Of a DNA stretch of 64,000 bases, positions 1 to 8,940 are shown in pieces. The stretch covers positions 985,301 to 1,049,300 of the forward strand of contig NZ_LMQR01000001.1 in NCBI RefSeq assembly GCF_001424645.1, read 5' to 3'. Positions within the stretch are counted from its first letter, which is position 1; every line of letters starts with the position of its first letter. The notes beneath the pieces were generated by a model. The model was not told the DNA's origin, did not search any database, and saw nothing but the letters and a program-made list of their open reading frames with translations. The stretch is from Frigoribacterium sp. Leaf415. GTDB taxonomy: Bacteria > Actinomycetota > Actinomycetes > Actinomycetales > Microbacteriaceae. The position numbers were made by a program, and so were the translations under genes.

Positions 1-1282
1 CGGTGGTGACCGCCTGGACCACCTCGACGGCGTTCTCGCCGACGGCGTGGGCGCCGAGCACGAGTTCGCGCCGACGGTCGGCGATCAGCTTGAGGAAGCC
101 CGTCTCACGGTCGTCGATCACGGCCCGGTCCACGGTCGAGTACGGGATCGTGACGACCACGCACGACTCGTCCGCCTCACGGGCCTGTTCTTCGGTGAGG
201 CCGACGCCGGCGTAGTCCGGGTCGGTGAACCCTCCGGCCGGCAGGAGGTGGTGCGGCGTGCGGCGGTTGGCGCCGAGGACGGCGTTCTCGGCGGCGGCCT
301 CGCCCTCGAACTGGGCGGCCTGGACGAGCATGTCGCGGCCGTTGGCGTCGCCCACGGCGAACACGTGCGGCACGACGGTCCGGAAGTACCGGTCGACGGG
401 GATCGACGAGCGCTCCACGTCGATGCCGGCCTTCTCGAGACCGAGGTCGTCCACGTCGGCGGGCCAGCCCGTGGCCATGACGACGACGTCGAAGTCGGCC
501 GAGGACGTCGTGTCGTCCTGCCGCCAGGTCAGGGTGATCGAGCCGTCGTCGACGCGGGCGAGGCTCTCGACGCCGTCGATGCCCGTCCGGACGTCGATGC
601 CCTGATCGGTGAAGGCACCGGCGACGACCTCGGAGACGGAGGCGTCGGACGCCATCAGGACCCGCGGCGCGAGGTCGAGGAGCGTGACCGCACTGCCGAA
701 CGCGTCGAACACGGTGACGAGCTGCGCGCCCGTGTTGCCCGCGCCGATCACGGCGACCCGACGGGGGAGGGTCGGCAGGTCGAGGACGTGCTCGGGAACC
801 GTGGCCAGTTCGCTACCCGGGATCGGCAGCCGGCGCGAGTGGCCACCGACGCAGATCAGGATCGACGCGGCCGAGATCGTCCGACCGCTGTCGAGGACGA
901 GGGTGGAGTCGTCGACGAACCGGGCCCGGCCTTCGTGGACCAGGTCGACGCCGGCGGCCTCGAACCGCTCGGCCTCCCGCTTGATGGACCGCACCTTGTC
1001 GACGCGCTCCCGGACGCGCGCGACGGTCGACGCCCAGTCGATCGTCGGGGGAGCGACGTCGACGCCGTAGACGTCGGCATGTCGGGTCTCGCGGATCAGC
1101 CGGGCCGTCTTGGCCAGCACGCGCGTGGGCACGCACCCGGTGTTCACGCAGGTGCCGCCCTCGAGCCCCGCTTCGAGGACGACGACGCGTGCCCCGAGTT
1201 CGGCTGCGCGCAGGGCTGCCGCGGTGCCCGCCGGACCGGCGCCGATGACGGCGACGTCGTAGTCCTTCTCCGAGATGCCCAT
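1..1282 (-). CDS. NAD(P)/FAD disulfide oxidoreductase, Lpd/MerA-like (3' end cut by window)
   Basis: A class I pyridine nucleotide-disulfide oxidoreductase read leftwards and truncated by the window edge after about 427 codons (the family is usually 450-480 residues). The N-terminus MGISEKDYDVAVIGAGPAG carries the FAD dinucleotide-binding GxGxxG. The redox-active disulfide follows as CVNTGC in GGTCVNTGCVPT, and a second GxGxxG (VIGAGNTG) marks the NAD(P) site. The visible end (GAHAVGENAVEVVQ) is the start of the dimerisation domain; the His-Glu acid/base motif lies outside the window. The substrate could be lipoamide, a low-molecular-weight disulfide or a metal. There are no 2-oxoacid dehydrogenase genes beside it and a clear lpdA occurs at 44-45.6 kb, so this is probably a paralogue with another role. 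The ATG at 1280-1282 is chosen because it places the FAD motif at the usual N-terminal distance. Confidence 0.85.
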   Translation of the reverse strand, partial: MGISEKDYDVAVIGAGPAGTAAALRAAELGARVVVLEAGLEGGTCVNTGCVPTRVLAKTARLIRETRHADVYGVDVAPPTIDWASTVARVRERVDKVRSIKREAERFEAAGVDLVHEGRARFVDDSTLVLDSGRTISAASILICVGGHSRRLPIPGSELATVPEHVLDLPTLPRRVAVIGAGNTGAQLVTVFDAFGSAVTLLDLAPRVLMASDASVSEVVAGAFTDQGIDVRTGIDGVESLARVDDGSITLTWRQDDTTSSADFDVVVMATGWPADVDDLGLEKAGIDVERSSIPVDRYFRTVVPHVFAVGDANGRDMLVQAAQFEGEAAAENAVLGANRRTPHHLLPAGGFTDPDYAGVGLTEEQAREADESCVVVTIPYSTVDRAVIDDRETGFLKLIADRRRELVLGAHAVGENAVEVVQAVTT

Positions 1283-1366
1283 GTGCTGCCTGCCCTTCGT
1301 CGCGTCGGTCGTCTGGGCGAACTCAACCAGGTGCGGATGGGCGGAAGCCGTCGACGACAGCGGAGG

Positions 1367-1636
1367 CTAGGGAGCGTCCTGGGCCGGGGGCGCCGGACGG
1401 GGATGCCGGATGGTCGACACCGTGCCCGTCACGCACACCGCGCTCGCCAGCCCGAGGGCGACGAGGAAGAGGATGCCGAGCACACCGGGAGATCCCTCGC
1501 GCATCATGCCGAGACCCGAGCCCACGAAGCAGGACAGCCACACCACGGCCGAGATGCCCCACCCGACCGCCGACCCCCGGAACGTCGGCCGGTGCAGCCT
1601 CAGCCGGCCTCGGTCCCGTGTCGTCTCGTCATCCAT
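1367..1636 (-). CDS. Small two-helix membrane protein
   Basis: An 89-residue protein with a charged N-terminus (MDDETTRDRGRLRLHR), two hydrophobic segments (about residues 24-43 and 50-73) separated by a short Gly/Glu loop, and a Pro/Ala-rich tail. It is probably an integral membrane protein of two helices with both ends cytoplasmic. I do not recognise a family. It lies 84 bases upstream of the oxidoreductase on the same strand, so the two could share a transcript. Codon use is as GC-rich as its neighbours, which supports a real gene. Confidence 0.6.
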   Translation of the reverse strand: MDDETTRDRGRLRLHRPTFRGSAVGWGISAVVWLSCFVGSGLGMMREGSPGVLGILFLVALGLASAVCVTGTVSTIRHPRPAPPAQDAP

Positions 1637-1720
1637 GGAGCCCCCTCGTCGTCGTCGACCTCTCCACCGTACGTCTGGGGCCCGGTGGGCTCAAGGGTCC
1701 CCACGACGCCACGGCAGGGT

Positions 1721-2125
1721 TCAGATCCCGGGCTTGGCCAGCTCGCCCGTCACGTACTGGGCTCGTCCGAAGCCGAACGACCAGTCGGCGGCGGTGTTCT
1801 CGACGAAGCCGATCACGAGGTCCTCTCCGGCGACGCCGACGTCGGCGAGCCCGGACGCGAGCGCGGCGAAGAACGCCTGCTTCTCGTCGGTGCTGCGGCC
1901 TTCCTGGGTGAAGATCTGGATGATGACGACCTGCTCGGAGCGGTCGATGCCGAGACCGACGTCGAGGGCGGTCAACCTGCCGACGGGGTGCTCGGTCACG
2001 ATCTGGAAGCGGTCCCGCTCGGGCAGGCCGTAGACCTCGACGAGCGTGGCCATGAGGGTGTCGCCGATGGCGGCGATCTGATCGTCGGTTCGACCCTCGA
2101 CGAGGTCGATGCGGATGAGGGGCAT
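1721..2125 (-). CDS. Tautomerase (4-oxalocrotonate tautomerase/MIF superfamily)
   Basis: A 134-residue tautomerase-superfamily protein. The ATG at 2123-2125 is preferred over the longer frame because it gives MPLIRIDL, placing the catalytic proline directly after the initiator Met, as the mechanism requires (Pro-1 acts as the general base after Met removal). An AAGGA ribosome site lies just upstream. The length, about twice the 62-residue 4-OT monomer, fits the fused or cis-CaaD/YusQ-like groups in which two beta-alpha-beta units lie in one chain. The natural substrate, probably an enol or an unsaturated acid, cannot be told from sequence. The gene is divergent from the ABC transporter operon. 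Confidence 0.82.
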   Translation of the reverse strand: MPLIRIDLVEGRTDDQIAAIGDTLMATLVEVYGLPERDRFQIVTEHPVGRLTALDVGLGIDRSEQVVIIQIFTQEGRSTDEKQAFFAALASGLADVGVAGEDLVIGFVENTAADWSFGFGRAQYVTGELAKPGI

Positions 2126-2276
2126 GGGGGTCCTTGCGTGCGGGGAGAGGCGACCCGGTCGGGTCGCACCGACCATCTGTAGTCCTCGAGACCGGGAGCT
2201 GCTCGATCACGGCCGTCACCGACGGACCGCAGAGCGCAAGTCCCGGGGGCTCGTGTGTCGGTTTGAGACGACGGGT

Positions 2277-2296
2277 GTCGCGTGGCGTCACGCGAC
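2277..2296. promoter_or_regulatory. Inverted repeat upstream of the ABC operon (candidate operator)
   Basis: Perfect 8-base arms GTCGCGTG (2277-2284) and CACGCGAC (2289-2296) separated by GCGT. Downstream are a TAGGTT hexamer (2320-2325, possible -10) and a GAAAGG ribosome site just before the ATG at 2350. The dyad would sit at or just upstream of the -35 position, suiting an activator or repressor of the operon. The cognate regulator is not identified and no regulator gene is adjacent. The rest of the 224-base divergent gap (2126-2349) shows no clear signal. Confidence 0.5.
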
Positions 2297-2349
2297 TGGT
2301 CGGGGGGTCGACGCGTCCGTAGGTTCGGGCCTCGACGAAAGGTTCGCCC

Positions 2350-4017
2350 ATGCTCCGACCTCCTTCCCGACGCCTCCCCGTGGTCGCCACGACCGCCGCC
2401 GCGCTCGTCGCGCTGCTCGCCGGCTGCTCGGGCGCCGCCTCCGCCGAGGTCGTCGACCGTGGCCCCGTCCGCGGCGGCACCCTCGTCTACGCCACCGACC
2501 GCGAGCCCACCTGCCTCGACCCGCACAACTCCGGGGACATGCCCCAGACCTACGTCGCCCGGCAGTACCTCGACTCCCTCGTCTCGCTGCAGGCGGACGG
2601 CAGCGTCGTGCCCTGGCTCGCCACCTCGTGGACGATCTCGGACGACGGCACGCAGTACGACTTCACCCTGAAGGAGGGCGTCGAGTTCCACGACGGCACC
2701 CCGCTCGACGCGCAGGCCGTCGTCGACAACTTCACCCAGATCCTCGACCCGGCCACGCAGTCGTCGACCGACCTGCTCTACCTGACCGGGTACTTCGAGA
2801 GCGCGACCGCCCTGTCCGAGCACGTCGTCCGGATCGACCTCTCCCGCCCCTACTCGCCGCTGCTCGCCGCCCTGTCGCAGGCGTTCTTCGGCATCGAGTC
2901 GCCGACGGCGATGGCGCGCGGCCTCGAGGAGAACTGCGAGTCGCCGGTCGGCACCGGACCGTTCGAGGTCGTCGCGTGGAACCACGGCCGAGACGTGCAG
3001 CTCGTGCGCAACGACGACTACGACTCGGCCCCCGCCGACGCGAAGCACCAGGGCCCCGCCTACCTCGACGGCATCACCTGGCGGTTCCTCAAGGACAACA
3101 CCACCCGGTACGGCGCGCTCGGCTCGGGCGAGGCCGACGTCATCTTCAACGTGCCGCCCGAGAGCCAGCAGCTCGCCGAGGCCGACCCCGCGATCAGCCT
3201 GCAGGAGTTCGTCCACTCGGGCTCGCCGTTCAGCCTCGACCTCAACACGACCAGCCCGGTGTTCGACGACATCCGCGTGCGGAAGGCCTTCGTCCACGCC
3301 TCGAACGCCCGCGCCGCCGTCGAGAGCGCCTACGCCGGCGTCTTCCCGTACGAAGGCGACGCCGTCTCGTCCGGCACGCCGCACTACGACGAGACCTACC
3401 ACGAGCCGTTCCCGTACGACCCCGACGAAGCGAACCGCCTGCTCGACGACGCCGGGTGGACCGGCCGCGACGCCGACGGACACCGCACCAAGGACGGAGT
3501 GACCCTGACCGTGCGCCTGCCCTACAACGCGGACGGTGCCGAGACGCCGCCCGCCGACCTGACGATCCTGCAGAACATCCAGGCGATGGAGAAGGAGGTC
3601 GGCATCGAGGTCGACCTCGAGGCGCTGGACTCCGCCAGCATGAACGCCGTCTGGGGCGATCCCGACGCGTACGACCTCATCGGCAACTACTGGAACAGCC
3701 CCACGCCGCACGTGATGTACATCAAGTACTCGAAGGCGACCCTGGACGTCGGCAACGGCCAAAACTCGGCCTTCGCCTCGGACGACGAACTCGACCGCGT
3801 CCTGATCGCGGGCACGGCCACCACCGATCCGACCGAACAGGCGGCTCTCTACTCCGAGGCCCAGCGCATCCTCACCTCGAAGGCCTGGAGCCTGCCGCTC
3901 TACCCGATCCAGACACGGCTGGGCATCTCGAACCGGGTGAAGGACGTGTGGATCGAGCCCTCCGAAGGCGAGCCGGTGCTGTCGGACGCCTACTTCGTGG
4001 ACGGCGGCGACCGATGA
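2350..4017 (+). CDS. ABC transporter substrate-binding lipoprotein (family 5, peptide/nickel type)
   Basis: A 555-residue extracytoplasmic solute receptor. The N-terminus has an Arg-rich start, a hydrophobic stretch and the lipobox LLAGC with Cys26 as the predicted lipidation site. The mature part is a type-5 binding protein: a GGTLVYATDREPTCLDPH opening, the YDFTLKEGVEFHDGTPL motif typical of DppA/OppA/NikA receptors, and the GTGPFEVV motif. It delivers ligand to the two permeases immediately downstream. The ligand is not readable from sequence. The linked flavin-dependent enzyme (7674-8900) suggests an organosulfur compound rather than a peptide. Its stop overlaps the next start in an ATGA, so it is the first gene of a translationally coupled operon. 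Confidence 0.9.
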   Translation: MLRPPSRRLPVVATTAAALVALLAGCSGAASAEVVDRGPVRGGTLVYATDREPTCLDPHNSGDMPQTYVARQYLDSLVSLQADGSVVPWLATSWTISDDGTQYDFTLKEGVEFHDGTPLDAQAVVDNFTQILDPATQSSTDLLYLTGYFESATALSEHVVRIDLSRPYSPLLAALSQAFFGIESPTAMARGLEENCESPVGTGPFEVVAWNHGRDVQLVRNDDYDSAPADAKHQGPAYLDGITWRFLKDNTTRYGALGSGEADVIFNVPPESQQLAEADPAISLQEFVHSGSPFSLDLNTTSPVFDDIRVRKAFVHASNARAAVESAYAGVFPYEGDAVSSGTPHYDETYHEPFPYDPDEANRLLDDAGWTGRDADGHRTKDGVTLTVRLPYNADGAETPPADLTILQNIQAMEKEVGIEVDLEALDSASMNAVWGDPDAYDLIGNYWNSPTPHVMYIKYSKATLDVGNGQNSAFASDDELDRVLIAGTATTDPTEQAALYSEAQRILTSKAWSLPLYPIQTRLGISNRVKDVWIEPSEGEPVLSDAYFVDGGDR

Positions 4018-4961
4018 ACCCCTGGGCCCTCCGCATCGCTCGTCGCGTCGCCGAGTCGGTCGTCCTGCTGCTGGCCGTCGGCACCATCGTGTTCTTCCTC
4101 GAGCACGCCGTGCCCGGCGACCCCGCCGTCGCCATCCTCGGGGGCGCGGCCGCCCACCCGACACCCGAGGCCGTCGCCGCCGTGACGGCCCAGTACGGGT
4201 TCGACCGCCCCCTGCTCGCGCAGTACGGCTCGTTCCTGCTCGGCCTCGTCCGGCTCGACTTCGGCGAGTCGTACACGCTGAAGCAGTCGGTCGTCAGTGT
4301 GATCGGCGGCCAGCTCGGCTCGACCCTGGCCCTCACGGCCACCGCGCTCGGTCTCGCCTGGCTGCTGTCGATCACGTCCACGCTGCTCACCGCCGGGAGG
4401 CGCGGCCTCCTGGGCCGGATCGGCTCGGTCGTCGAGACGGTCGCGGCCGGTCTGCCGCAGTTCTGGCTCGGCCTCGTCCTGTTGCTCGTCTTCGCGGTGC
4501 GCCTCGGCTGGTTCCCGGTGATCGGCACGGGACTGCCCGGACTCGTCCTGCCGGCCCTGACCCTCGCCATCCCGCTGGCCGGGTTCCTCGGGCAGGTCAC
4601 GCGCGACGAGTTCGAGGACGCCCAGGACCAGCCGTTCGCGCTTTCGGCACGGGCTCGTGGCCTGTCCGAGGCCGCCGTCCGGGCACGACACCTCCTCCGC
4701 CACGCCGCTCTGCCGGGCATCACCCTCTCGGGGTGGGGCCTCGGCTCGCTGATCTCGGGAGCGGTCGTCGTCGAGGTCGTCTTCGCCCGCCAGGGAGTCG
4801 GCCAGGTGCTCGTCACCGCGGTGAACGCGCAGGACCTCCCTCTCGTCATCGGCATCACCTTCGTCGTGGCCCTCGTCTACGTCGTCGCGAACGTCCTCAC
4901 CGACGTCGCGTACGTCGCCGTCGATCCCCGGCTGCGCACCACGATCGGAGCACCCGCATGA
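4014..4961 (+). CDS. ABC transporter permease, DppB/OppB type
   Basis: A 315-residue inner-membrane permease with the BPD_transp_1 fold and about six membrane segments. The N-terminal helix (RRVAESVVLLLAVGTIVFFL) is followed by HAVPGDPA and YGFDRPLLAQYG, both DppB-family signatures. The cytoplasmic EAA loop that docks on the ATPase reads SARARGLSEAAVRARHLLRHAALPG, close to the family consensus. The start overlaps the stop of the binding-protein gene by four bases (ATGA at 4014-4017), so the longer upstream frame is not used. Confidence 0.92.
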   Translation: MNPWALRIARRVAESVVLLLAVGTIVFFLEHAVPGDPAVAILGGAAAHPTPEAVAAVTAQYGFDRPLLAQYGSFLLGLVRLDFGESYTLKQSVVSVIGGQLGSTLALTATALGLAWLLSITSTLLTAGRRGLLGRIGSVVETVAAGLPQFWLGLVLLLVFAVRLGWFPVIGTGLPGLVLPALTLAIPLAGFLGQVTRDEFEDAQDQPFALSARARGLSEAAVRARHLLRHAALPGITLSGWGLGSLISGAVVVEVVFARQGVGQVLVTAVNAQDLPLVIGITFVVALVYVVANVLTDVAYVAVDPRLRTTIGAPA

Positions 4962-5926
4962 GCACCACGTCCACCGCCACCGCGGCGCCCCCCGTCCCCG
5001 CCGCGACCGACCGGCCGACCGGTCCGCACGACGCCGGTCCGCACGAGGTCGGTCTGCACGACGCCGACCCGGCGGCCACCGCGCCCGGACCGCGTCGCGT
5101 GCGCCGCGCCTCCCACCCGCTCCGCCGGGTCTCGACCTGGGTGGCCGCCGCCTTCATCGCGGCCGTCCTCCTCGCGGCGGTCTGGCCGAGTCTGCTCGCG
5201 CCGGCCGACCCCCTCGCGATCGACCTCGCGAAGAGCTTCGCAGCGCCGAGCGCCGAGCACGTGTTCGGCACGGACCAGTCCGGGCGCGACGTCTACTCGC
5301 GCGTCGTGCACGGGGCCGGGCAGTCGGTGCTGATCGGCGTGGGGGCGACCGCCCTCGGGCTGGCCGGCGCCACGTTGCTGGGCCTGCTCGGGGGACTCGG
5401 CGGTCGGGCCGTCGACGCGGTCGTCACCCGCGTGATCGAGGTGCTCTACGCGTTCCCCGGCATCCTGCTCGCCCTCATCCTCGTCGCGATCGCCGGCAAC
5501 TCGGCCGGGACGCAGATCCTCGCCGTCGGCGTCGCCACGATCCCCGGCTACGCCCGGATGGTCCGAGGCCAGGTTCTCGCCGTGCGGGACTCGTCGTACG
5601 TCCAGGCGGAGCGCGCCCTGGGCCACGGGCCGGTCCACGTGCTCGTCCACACCCTGCTGCCCAACGCGTTCCGGCCGTTGACCGTGTTGGTCACCCTGGG
5701 CATCGGCCAGGCGATCGTCTGGGCGTCGGCGCTGGGCTTCCTCGGCATGGGCGTCCAGCCCCCGGCCCCGGAGTGGGGCGCGATGCTCAACGCCGGCCGC
5801 AACTACCTGCAGCAGGCCTGGTGGCTCGACTTCTTCCCCGGCGTCGTCATCGTGTTGCTCGCGTTGTCGCTGACGGCCGTCGGCCGGAGCATCCAGACCC
5901 TCACCACCCCGGGAGGCGCGCGATGA
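4958..5926 (+). CDS. ABC transporter permease, DppC/OppC type
   Basis: A 322-residue second permease. A low-complexity Ala/Pro/His-rich cytoplasmic head (about residues 1-50) precedes the first membrane helix. The DppC-type motif FGTDQSGRDVYSRVVHG follows, then the transmembrane domain with its EAA loop (RDSSYVQAERALGHGP). The C-terminal LGFLGMGVQPPAPEWG is a family hallmark. The start lies in an ATGA overlap with the preceding permease. The long disordered N-terminal head is longer than usual for DppC proteins and looks lineage-specific. Confidence 0.92.
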   Translation: MSTTSTATAAPPVPAATDRPTGPHDAGPHEVGLHDADPAATAPGPRRVRRASHPLRRVSTWVAAAFIAAVLLAAVWPSLLAPADPLAIDLAKSFAAPSAEHVFGTDQSGRDVYSRVVHGAGQSVLIGVGATALGLAGATLLGLLGGLGGRAVDAVVTRVIEVLYAFPGILLALILVAIAGNSAGTQILAVGVATIPGYARMVRGQVLAVRDSSYVQAERALGHGPVHVLVHTLLPNAFRPLTVLVTLGIGQAIVWASALGFLGMGVQPPAPEWGAMLNAGRNYLQQAWWLDFFPGVVIVLLALSLTAVGRSIQTLTTPGGAR

Positions 5927-7677
5927 GCCCCGAACCCGTCGTCGACCCCGAGGCCGTGCGACTCGACACGGCCGGCCCGCTCGTCGACGTGCGGGGCCTG
6001 TCGGTCGCGTTCGGCGGCAGCACGGTCGTCCGCGACGTCTCGTTCACCGTCGAGGCCGGGCGCTGCACGGCCATCGTGGGGGAGTCCGGCTCGGGGAAGA
6101 GCGTCACGGCGAAGGCGCTGCTCGGACTCAACGGCCACACCGCCGCGACGACCGCCTCGACCCTCCGGCTCGCCGGTCGCGACCTCACCGACCTCGGCGA
6201 CCGCGACTGGCAGCGCCTGCGCGGTCGTGAGATCGGGTACGTCCTGCAGGACGCCCTCGTTTCGCTCGACCCGCTGCGCCGCGTCGGGGCCGAGATCGCG
6301 GAGCCCCTCCGCGTCCACCGGTACGGCGATCGACGGGCCCGCGAGGCCCGGGTGATCGAGCTGCTCGAGCGGGTCGGCGTCCCCGAACCGCGCCTCCGGG
6401 CCCGCCAGCTGCCCTCGCAACTGTCCGGGGGCCTCCGGCAGCGTGCACTGATCGCCGCGGCCGTGGCCCTCGAGCCCGCGGTCCTGATCGCCGACGAGCC
6501 GACCACCGCGCTCGACACGACCGTCCAGGCGCAGATCCTCGCCCTGCTCGACGAGTTGCGCACCGGCGGCGCGGGACTCGTCCTGATCAGCCACGACCTC
6601 GGCGTGGTCGAACGTCTCGCCGACGAGGTCGTGGTCATGCAGCACGGCGTCGTGGTCGAGCAGGGGCCGACCGACCAGGTGCTCGGGGCGCCGAGCCACC
6701 CCTACACGCAGCGTCTGCTGGCGGCGATCCCCACGGCGCACGCCCGGGGCAGCCGCCTCTCGTCGGCGGCTCCGGCGACCCTCGCGGCCCGTCCCGCGGA
6801 CCGGCCCGTCCCCGCCCCGGGCACCCCCGTGCTCGAGGTGCGTCACGTCAGCAAGCGCTACCGCGGGCCGGATCGCGTCACCCGCACGGTCGTCGACGAC
6901 GTCTCGTTCACCCTGCACGCGGGCGAGACCCTCGGCATCGTCGGCGAGTCGGGCTCGGGCAAGTCGACCACCGCCGCGATCGCCCTGGCGCTGACGGTCC
7001 CGGACGAGGGCGAGGTGCTGTTCGAGGGCCGGCCCTGGTCGGCCCTGCGCGAGCGGGAGCGGCGACCCGACCGACCGCGCATCGCGACGGTCTCGCAGGA
7101 CCCCCTGAGCTCGTTCGACCCCCGTCGGTCGGTCGGCCAGCTCGTCACGGGAGCCCTGCGCGCCGCGGCGAGCGCGCGGGGCGGTCAGGGGGCCACGGCG
7201 GCGGACGCCCGTGCCCGCGTCGACGACCTGCTCGCCGGAGTCGGGCTCGACCCCGGCCTGGCCGGCCGCCACCCGTCGACCCTCTCGGGCGGCCAGCGCC
7301 AGCGGGTGGCCATCGCCCGCGCGCTGGCCACCGACCCGGACGTGCTCGTCCTCGACGAGGCCGTGAGTGCCCTCGACGTGTCGGTGCAGGCGCAGGTGCT
7401 CGACCTGTTGGCCGACATCCGCGCCCGCTACGGCACCTCGGCCCTGTTCATCTCGCACGACCTCGGCGTCATCCGGAACGTGAGCGACCGCGTGCTCGTC
7501 CTGAAGGACGGACGGGTCGTCGAGGAGGGGCGGGTCGAGCAGGTGCTCGAGCGTCCCGTCGCCGAGTACACGCGCCGTCTGCTCGCCGCCGTTCCCGGTG
7601 GCGGCCTGTCCGCCACCACCACCCACACCACCACGACCACCACGACCACCACCGATCCCACCGGAGGCCCCCGATGA
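5923..7677 (+). CDS. ABC transporter ATPase, DppD-DppF fusion
   Basis: A 584-residue protein carrying two complete ABC ATPase modules, so one gene replaces the usual dppD and dppF. Module 1 has Walker A GESGSGKS, signature LSGGLRQR and Walker B VLIADEPT. Module 2 has Walker A GESGSGKS, signature LSGGQRQR and Walker B VLVLDEAVSALD. Each ends with the oligopeptide-family extension SHPYTQRLL / AEYTRRLLAA. The C-terminal tail is a run of Thr with His, encoded by imperfect ACCACCACG-type repeats (about 7611-7655), with no evident function. Module 1 has LSGGL instead of LSGGQ, a mild deviation. Starts and stops overlap both neighbours by four bases. Confidence 0.92.
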   Translation: MSPEPVVDPEAVRLDTAGPLVDVRGLSVAFGGSTVVRDVSFTVEAGRCTAIVGESGSGKSVTAKALLGLNGHTAATTASTLRLAGRDLTDLGDRDWQRLRGREIGYVLQDALVSLDPLRRVGAEIAEPLRVHRYGDRRAREARVIELLERVGVPEPRLRARQLPSQLSGGLRQRALIAAAVALEPAVLIADEPTTALDTTVQAQILALLDELRTGGAGLVLISHDLGVVERLADEVVVMQHGVVVEQGPTDQVLGAPSHPYTQRLLAAIPTAHARGSRLSSAAPATLAARPADRPVPAPGTPVLEVRHVSKRYRGPDRVTRTVVDDVSFTLHAGETLGIVGESGSGKSTTAAIALALTVPDEGEVLFEGRPWSALRERERRPDRPRIATVSQDPLSSFDPRRSVGQLVTGALRAAASARGGQGATAADARARVDDLLAGVGLDPGLAGRHPSTLSGGQRQRVAIARALATDPDVLVLDEAVSALDVSVQAQVLDLLADIRARYGTSALFISHDLGVIRNVSDRVLVLKDGRVVEEGRVEQVLERPVAEYTRRLLAAVPGGGLSATTTHTTTTTTTTTDPTGGPR

Positions 7678-8900
7678 CCGACACGACCACCGTCGCACCG
7701 ACTCCCACGCCGACCCGCGAGGACCTGCTCGCCCGGTTCGAGCCCGTGTTCGACCGCATCGCCGAGGGCGCCGTCGACCGTGAGCGGAGGCGCGAGCTGC
7801 CGTTCGAGCAGGTGCGGCAGCTGGCGGAGTCCGGCTTCACGGCCGTCACCGTGCCGGTCGAGCTCGGCGGCTCGGGCGCCCGGCCGTCCGACCTTTTCGC
7901 CCTGCTCGTGCGGCTGGCGCGGGCCGACTCGAACCTGCCGCAGCTGCTGCGGGCGCACTTCGCCTTCGTCGAGGAGTTGCTGCTCGACACCTCGGACGAC
8001 CTCGTGCGGCGCGGCCCCTGGCTCGAGCAGGTCGCGGCGGGCGAGGTGTTCGGCAATGCGAGCCACGAGCGCAGTGCCGCCCGGGTGGGGTCGCTCGTGA
8101 CGCACCTCGTGCCGGACGGTGACGGCTGGCGGCTGCACGGCGAGAAGCACTACAGCACGGGCACGCTCTTCGCCGACTGGACGACCGTGACCGCGACGAC
8201 GCCGGCCGGCCGGGTCGTCGGGGTGACGGTGCGGGTCGACGACGACGGGGTCGACGTGCGCGACGACTGGAACGGGTTCGGCCAGCGGCTCACCGGCAGC
8301 GGGACGACGCGCTTCGACGGCGTGCGGGTCGAGCCGTCCCAGATCAGGCCCCAGCGCGACGAGCGTCGCACGCCCTTGCCGGCCTTCCTGCAGACCGTGC
8401 TGTTGGCCTCGCTGGCCGGCGTCGCGTCGGCGGCGGAACGCGATGCCGTCGAGTTCGTGCGCACCCGCACCCGCACCTACAGTCAGGGCGTCGCGGCGAC
8501 GGCCGCCGCCGACCCGCTGGTCCAGTCGGTCGTGGGGCGGGTCTCGGCGGACGCCCTCGCGGCCGAGTCCCTGGTGCTGAGCGCGGCCGCGGCGATCGAC
8601 CGTGCCCACGACGCCGTGGTGGCCGGACATCCGGATGCATTCGACCGCATCGAGGCGGCCGAGCTCGTCACCATCCGGGCGCAGGTGACGGTGGTCGAGG
8701 TCGCGCTCCGGGCGACGACGACCCTGTTCGAGGTCGGGGGAGCCAGCGCCACCGATCGTGACCGTGCGCTCGACCGGCACTGGCGGAACGCCCGGACCCT
8801 CTCGTCGCACAACCCGGTCGTGCTGCAGCAGCGGGTGATCGGCGACCGTCTCGTCAACGACGCCCCGTTGACCTACTTCTGGTCCACCGGGCAGGCCTGA
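7674..8900 (+). CDS. Acyl-CoA dehydrogenase-fold flavin enzyme, SfnB/DszC-like
   Basis: A 408-residue protein with the acyl-CoA dehydrogenase fold: an N-terminal helical domain, a central beta domain (LHGEKHYSTGT and WNGFGQRLTGSGTTRFDGV) and a C-terminal four-helix bundle. The beta-domain motifs resemble the SfnB/DszC group, which includes reduced-flavin-dependent monooxygenases acting on organosulfur compounds, rather than fatty-acid enzymes. The typical acyl-CoA dehydrogenase catalytic Glu is not evident. Being the last gene of an ABC importer operon (ATGA overlap at 7674) supports a scavenging role: import of a sulfonate, sulfone or thioether and oxidative release of its sulfur. The exact reaction is inference. 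Confidence 0.75.
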   Translation: MTDTTTVAPTPTPTREDLLARFEPVFDRIAEGAVDRERRRELPFEQVRQLAESGFTAVTVPVELGGSGARPSDLFALLVRLARADSNLPQLLRAHFAFVEELLLDTSDDLVRRGPWLEQVAAGEVFGNASHERSAARVGSLVTHLVPDGDGWRLHGEKHYSTGTLFADWTTVTATTPAGRVVGVTVRVDDDGVDVRDDWNGFGQRLTGSGTTRFDGVRVEPSQIRPQRDERRTPLPAFLQTVLLASLAGVASAAERDAVEFVRTRTRTYSQGVAATAAADPLVQSVVGRVSADALAAESLVLSAAAAIDRAHDAVVAGHPDAFDRIEAAELVTIRAQVTVVEVALRATTTLFEVGGASATDRDRALDRHWRNARTLSSHNPVVLQQRVIGDRLVNDAPLTYFWSTGQA

Positions 8901-8940
8901 GGGACCGGCCCGAGCGGGGCGTCGGTGGGGCGGCGACCGG

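Noticed and set aside
2126..2276. Possible SAM or other riboswitch before the ABC operon
   Set aside because: No conserved riboswitch core could be matched; only a simple DNA dyad is supported.
7611..7655. ACC/ACG repeat resembling a small CRISPR or microsatellite array
   Set aside because: It is an in-frame Thr/His codon run at the end of the ATPase gene, with units of 3-9 bases and no spacers.
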